From JACZUI01 sp041599115 (GTDB lineage Bacteria > Actinomycetota > Acidimicrobiia > Spongiisociales > ZC4RG35): a DNA stretch of 6,808 nucleotides. The notes under the pieces are model-generated. The model searched no databases, had not been told where the DNA came from, and saw only the letters and a list, made by a program, of their open reading frames with translations. The first letter of the stretch is position 1, and each line of letters begins with the position of its first letter. The translations under genes were made by a program, and so were the position numbers. Location of the stretch: assembly GCA_041599115.1 (NCBI GenBank), contig JBFHXF010000100.1, positions 1-6,808 of the forward strand, given 5' to 3'. This document shows, in pieces, positions 5,407 to 6,808 of the stretch.

Positions 5407-6808
5407 TCAGTGTTTGAAATGCCTCCGTCCGGTGAACGCCAGGGCCAGTCCGTGCTCGTTGGCGGCATCGATCACATCCTGATCCCTCACCGAGCCCCCC
5501 GGCTCGACAACCGCGGTCACACCCGCCTCCGCCAGGGTGTCGATCCCGTCGCGAAACGGAAAGAAGGCGTCCGACGCGGCTACCCCGCCCCTGGCACGCT
5601 CCCCGGCCTTGGCCACGGCCCTTTCGGCGGCTCCGACCCTCGACTGATCTCCGGCGCCCACCCCTACCGCCTGTCGATCCCTGGTGATGACGATCGCATT
5701 GGACTTGGTATGCGCCGCGAGCGTCCAGGCCAACTCCAGCTCGGCACGCTCCGCCGCCGTGGGTTGACGCTCCGACACGACATCCCAGTCGCCGAAATCA
5801 ACTGAGTCCCTCGATTGGACGAGGAATCCGCCGGCAATACGCCGGAAATCGGGGTCGGCAGACGAAGGCAGCGGAGCGGTCAGAACACGCAGGTTCTTCC
5901 TGGAGGCCAGGGCCTCCAGCGCCCCGGAGTCCGCCGCCACAGCAATCACGACCTCGACGAACAACTGGGCGATGGCATCGGCTGTGGCAATGTCCAGGGT
6001 CCCGTTGATGGCGACAACGCCTCCGAAAGCCGCCAGAGAGTCGCCCGCCCATGCCTTGTCGAAGGCTTCCCGAACAGTCGTGGCCACGGCTGCTCCCGCC
6101 GGATTGGTGTGCTTGACGACGACGACCGCAGGAGGCGGAAGGTCGCCGGCAATACGCCAGGCAGCTTCGGTGTCGGCGTAGTTGTTGAACGACATCTCCT
6201 TCCCCTGGTGAAGCGTCGCCATCCTCCACCACGGCGCCGCCCCCTCTTCAAGCAACAAGGAGCCTTTCTGATGAGGGTTCTCACCGTATCTCAGACCCGA
6301 GACGTTTCTGAGCGGCAGGACGATGTCATCGCCCATCCAATCCACAATGGCCCCGTCATAGGCCGCGGTGACGAAGAACGCCTCGGCAGCAAGCTGTTTT
6401 CGCATCTCCGCATCGAGCCCGCCGGCTTCGACCGCAGTGGCGACATCGTCATATTGCGTGGGCGACGTCACCACTCCCACGAAGCGGTGATTCTTGGCGG
6501 CGGCCCGCACCATCGCCGGGCCACCGATATCGATCTTTTCGATGATCTCCGAATCGGTCGCCGACGGATCGGCCACAGTTTCAGCAAAGGGATAGAGGTT
6601 GGCGACAACCAGTTGGAACGGCTCGATGCCCTGATCGGAGAGATCCGACAGATCCTCGGGGTTGTCGGTCCTGGCGAGGATGGCGCCATGAATCCTGGGG
6701 TGGAGTGTCTTGACCCGTCCCCCCAGGATTTCGGGGGCGCCGGTGACGTCGGAGACCCTGGTCACGGGCACGGCCGCCTCTGCGAGGGCGGCGGCGGTAC
6801 CACCAGAA
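5407..6808 (-). CDS. purH: Bifunctional AICAR transformylase / IMP cyclohydrolase, 5' end beyond window
   Basis: PurH formylates AICAR with 10-formyl-THF and closes the ring to IMP, the last two steps of purine synthesis. The window holds 466 residues reading to the natural TGA; about 35-40 N-terminal residues are missing, since the visible part begins at the SGGTA turn (STGGTA in E. coli). Numbered from that first residue, the cyclohydrolase domain shows GGRVKTLHP (29-37), NLYPF (70-74), IDIGGP (92-97) and AAKNH (103-107). The transformylase domain shows RYGENPHQ (173-180), FNNYADTEAA, the catalytic Lys-His pair in VKHTNPAG (K232, H233), AFGG (260-263), KSNAI (368-372), GAGDQSRV (384-391), SDAFFPFRDG (412-421) and PGGSVRD, ending in GRRHFKH. 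An apparent start at GTG 6771 is an internal valine, because homology continues upstream to the window edge. folD follows after one base. Confidence 0.97.
   Translation of the reverse strand, partial: SGGTAAALAEAAVPVTRVSDVTGAPEILGGRVKTLHPRIHGAILARTDNPEDLSDLSDQGIEPFQLVVANLYPFAETVADPSATDSEIIEKIDIGGPAMVRAAAKNHRFVGVVTSPTQYDDVATAVEAGGLDAEMRKQLAAEAFFVTAAYDGAIVDWMGDDIVLPLRNVSGLRYGENPHQKGSLLLEEGAAPWWRMATLHQGKEMSFNNYADTEAAWRIAGDLPPPAVVVVKHTNPAGAAVATTVREAFDKAWAGDSLAAFGGVVAINGTLDIATADAIAQLFVEVVIAVAADSGALEALASRKNLRVLTAPLPSSADPDFRRIAGGFLVQSRDSVDFGDWDVVSERQPTAAERAELELAWTLAAHTKSNAIVITRDRQAVGVGAGDQSRVGAAERAVAKAGERARGGVAASDAFFPFRDGIDTLAEAGVTAVVEPGGSVRDQDVIDAANEHGLALAFTGRRHFKH

Noticed and set aside
4752..5417. 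A 221-codon plus-strand frame across folD
   Set aside because: It is antisense to folD, whose motifs are intact on the minus strand; no domain and no plausible initiation site are visible.
5406..5468. N-terminal extension of FolD from the ATG at 5468
   Set aside because: The 21 extra residues overlap the conserved purH C-terminus in another frame and resemble nothing in FolD; the canonical MSAIILDGK start lies at 5405.
6769..6771. GTG as a possible purH start codon
   Set aside because: Conserved PurH sequence (SGGTA and onwards) continues upstream in frame to the window edge, so this is an internal valine.
1..6808. Evidence for a novel system, mobile element, RNA gene or riboswitch
   Set aside because: Both strands were considered. 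Every stretch over 90 bases is accounted for by a well-known housekeeping gene, and neither gap holds a tRNA-like fold, an array of long repeats, a recognisable riboswitch core or an operator I can match to a known NAD regulator such as NrtR or NiaR.

Overview
This is an ordinary, tightly packed stretch of core metabolism. All six genes lie on the minus strand, so in transcription order (right to left) they read purH (5' end cut off), folD, icd, nadA, nadB, nadC (3' end cut off). I found no mobile element, CRISPR array, RNA gene, toxin-antitoxin or defence gene, phage part or unexplained coding stretch. Nothing in the window supports a previously undescribed system. The largest non-coding gap is 87 bases.

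Organism: the DNA is visibly GC-rich, with strong G/C preference at third codon positions, GTG starts, TANNNT-type -10 boxes and a likely leaderless gene. These traits fit a free-living high-GC bacterium, most likely an actinobacterium (perhaps an uncultured deep lineage) or a relative with similar base composition. The E. coli-type homodimeric isocitrate dehydrogenase is not what the best-studied actinobacteria use, so I hold this assignment loosely.

Layout: (1) 6808-5407, purH: last two steps of IMP synthesis. (2) 5405-4560, folD: starts one base after the purH stop and makes the 10-formyl-THF that PurH consumes. (3) An 87-base gap with a candidate promoter, then icd (4472-3270), the NADP-dependent isocitrate dehydrogenase of the TCA cycle. 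(4) A 63-base gap with a terminator-like hairpin and a candidate leaderless promoter, then nadA (3206-2238), nadB (2228-714) and nadC (717 leftward out of the window). These are the three enzymes of de novo synthesis of nicotinate mononucleotide from aspartate: NadB makes iminoaspartate, NadA condenses it with dihydroxyacetone phosphate to quinolinate, and NadC converts quinolinate plus PRPP to NaMN.

Working together: purH-folD form a translationally coupled pair, and nadA-nadB-nadC form a classic coupled NAD operon. icd sits between them with its own likely promoter. FolD and Icd are both NADP-linked, so the neighbourhood shares an NAD(P) and one-carbon/purine theme, but that grouping is inference. 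All annotated proteins carry the expected catalytic residues and look functional.
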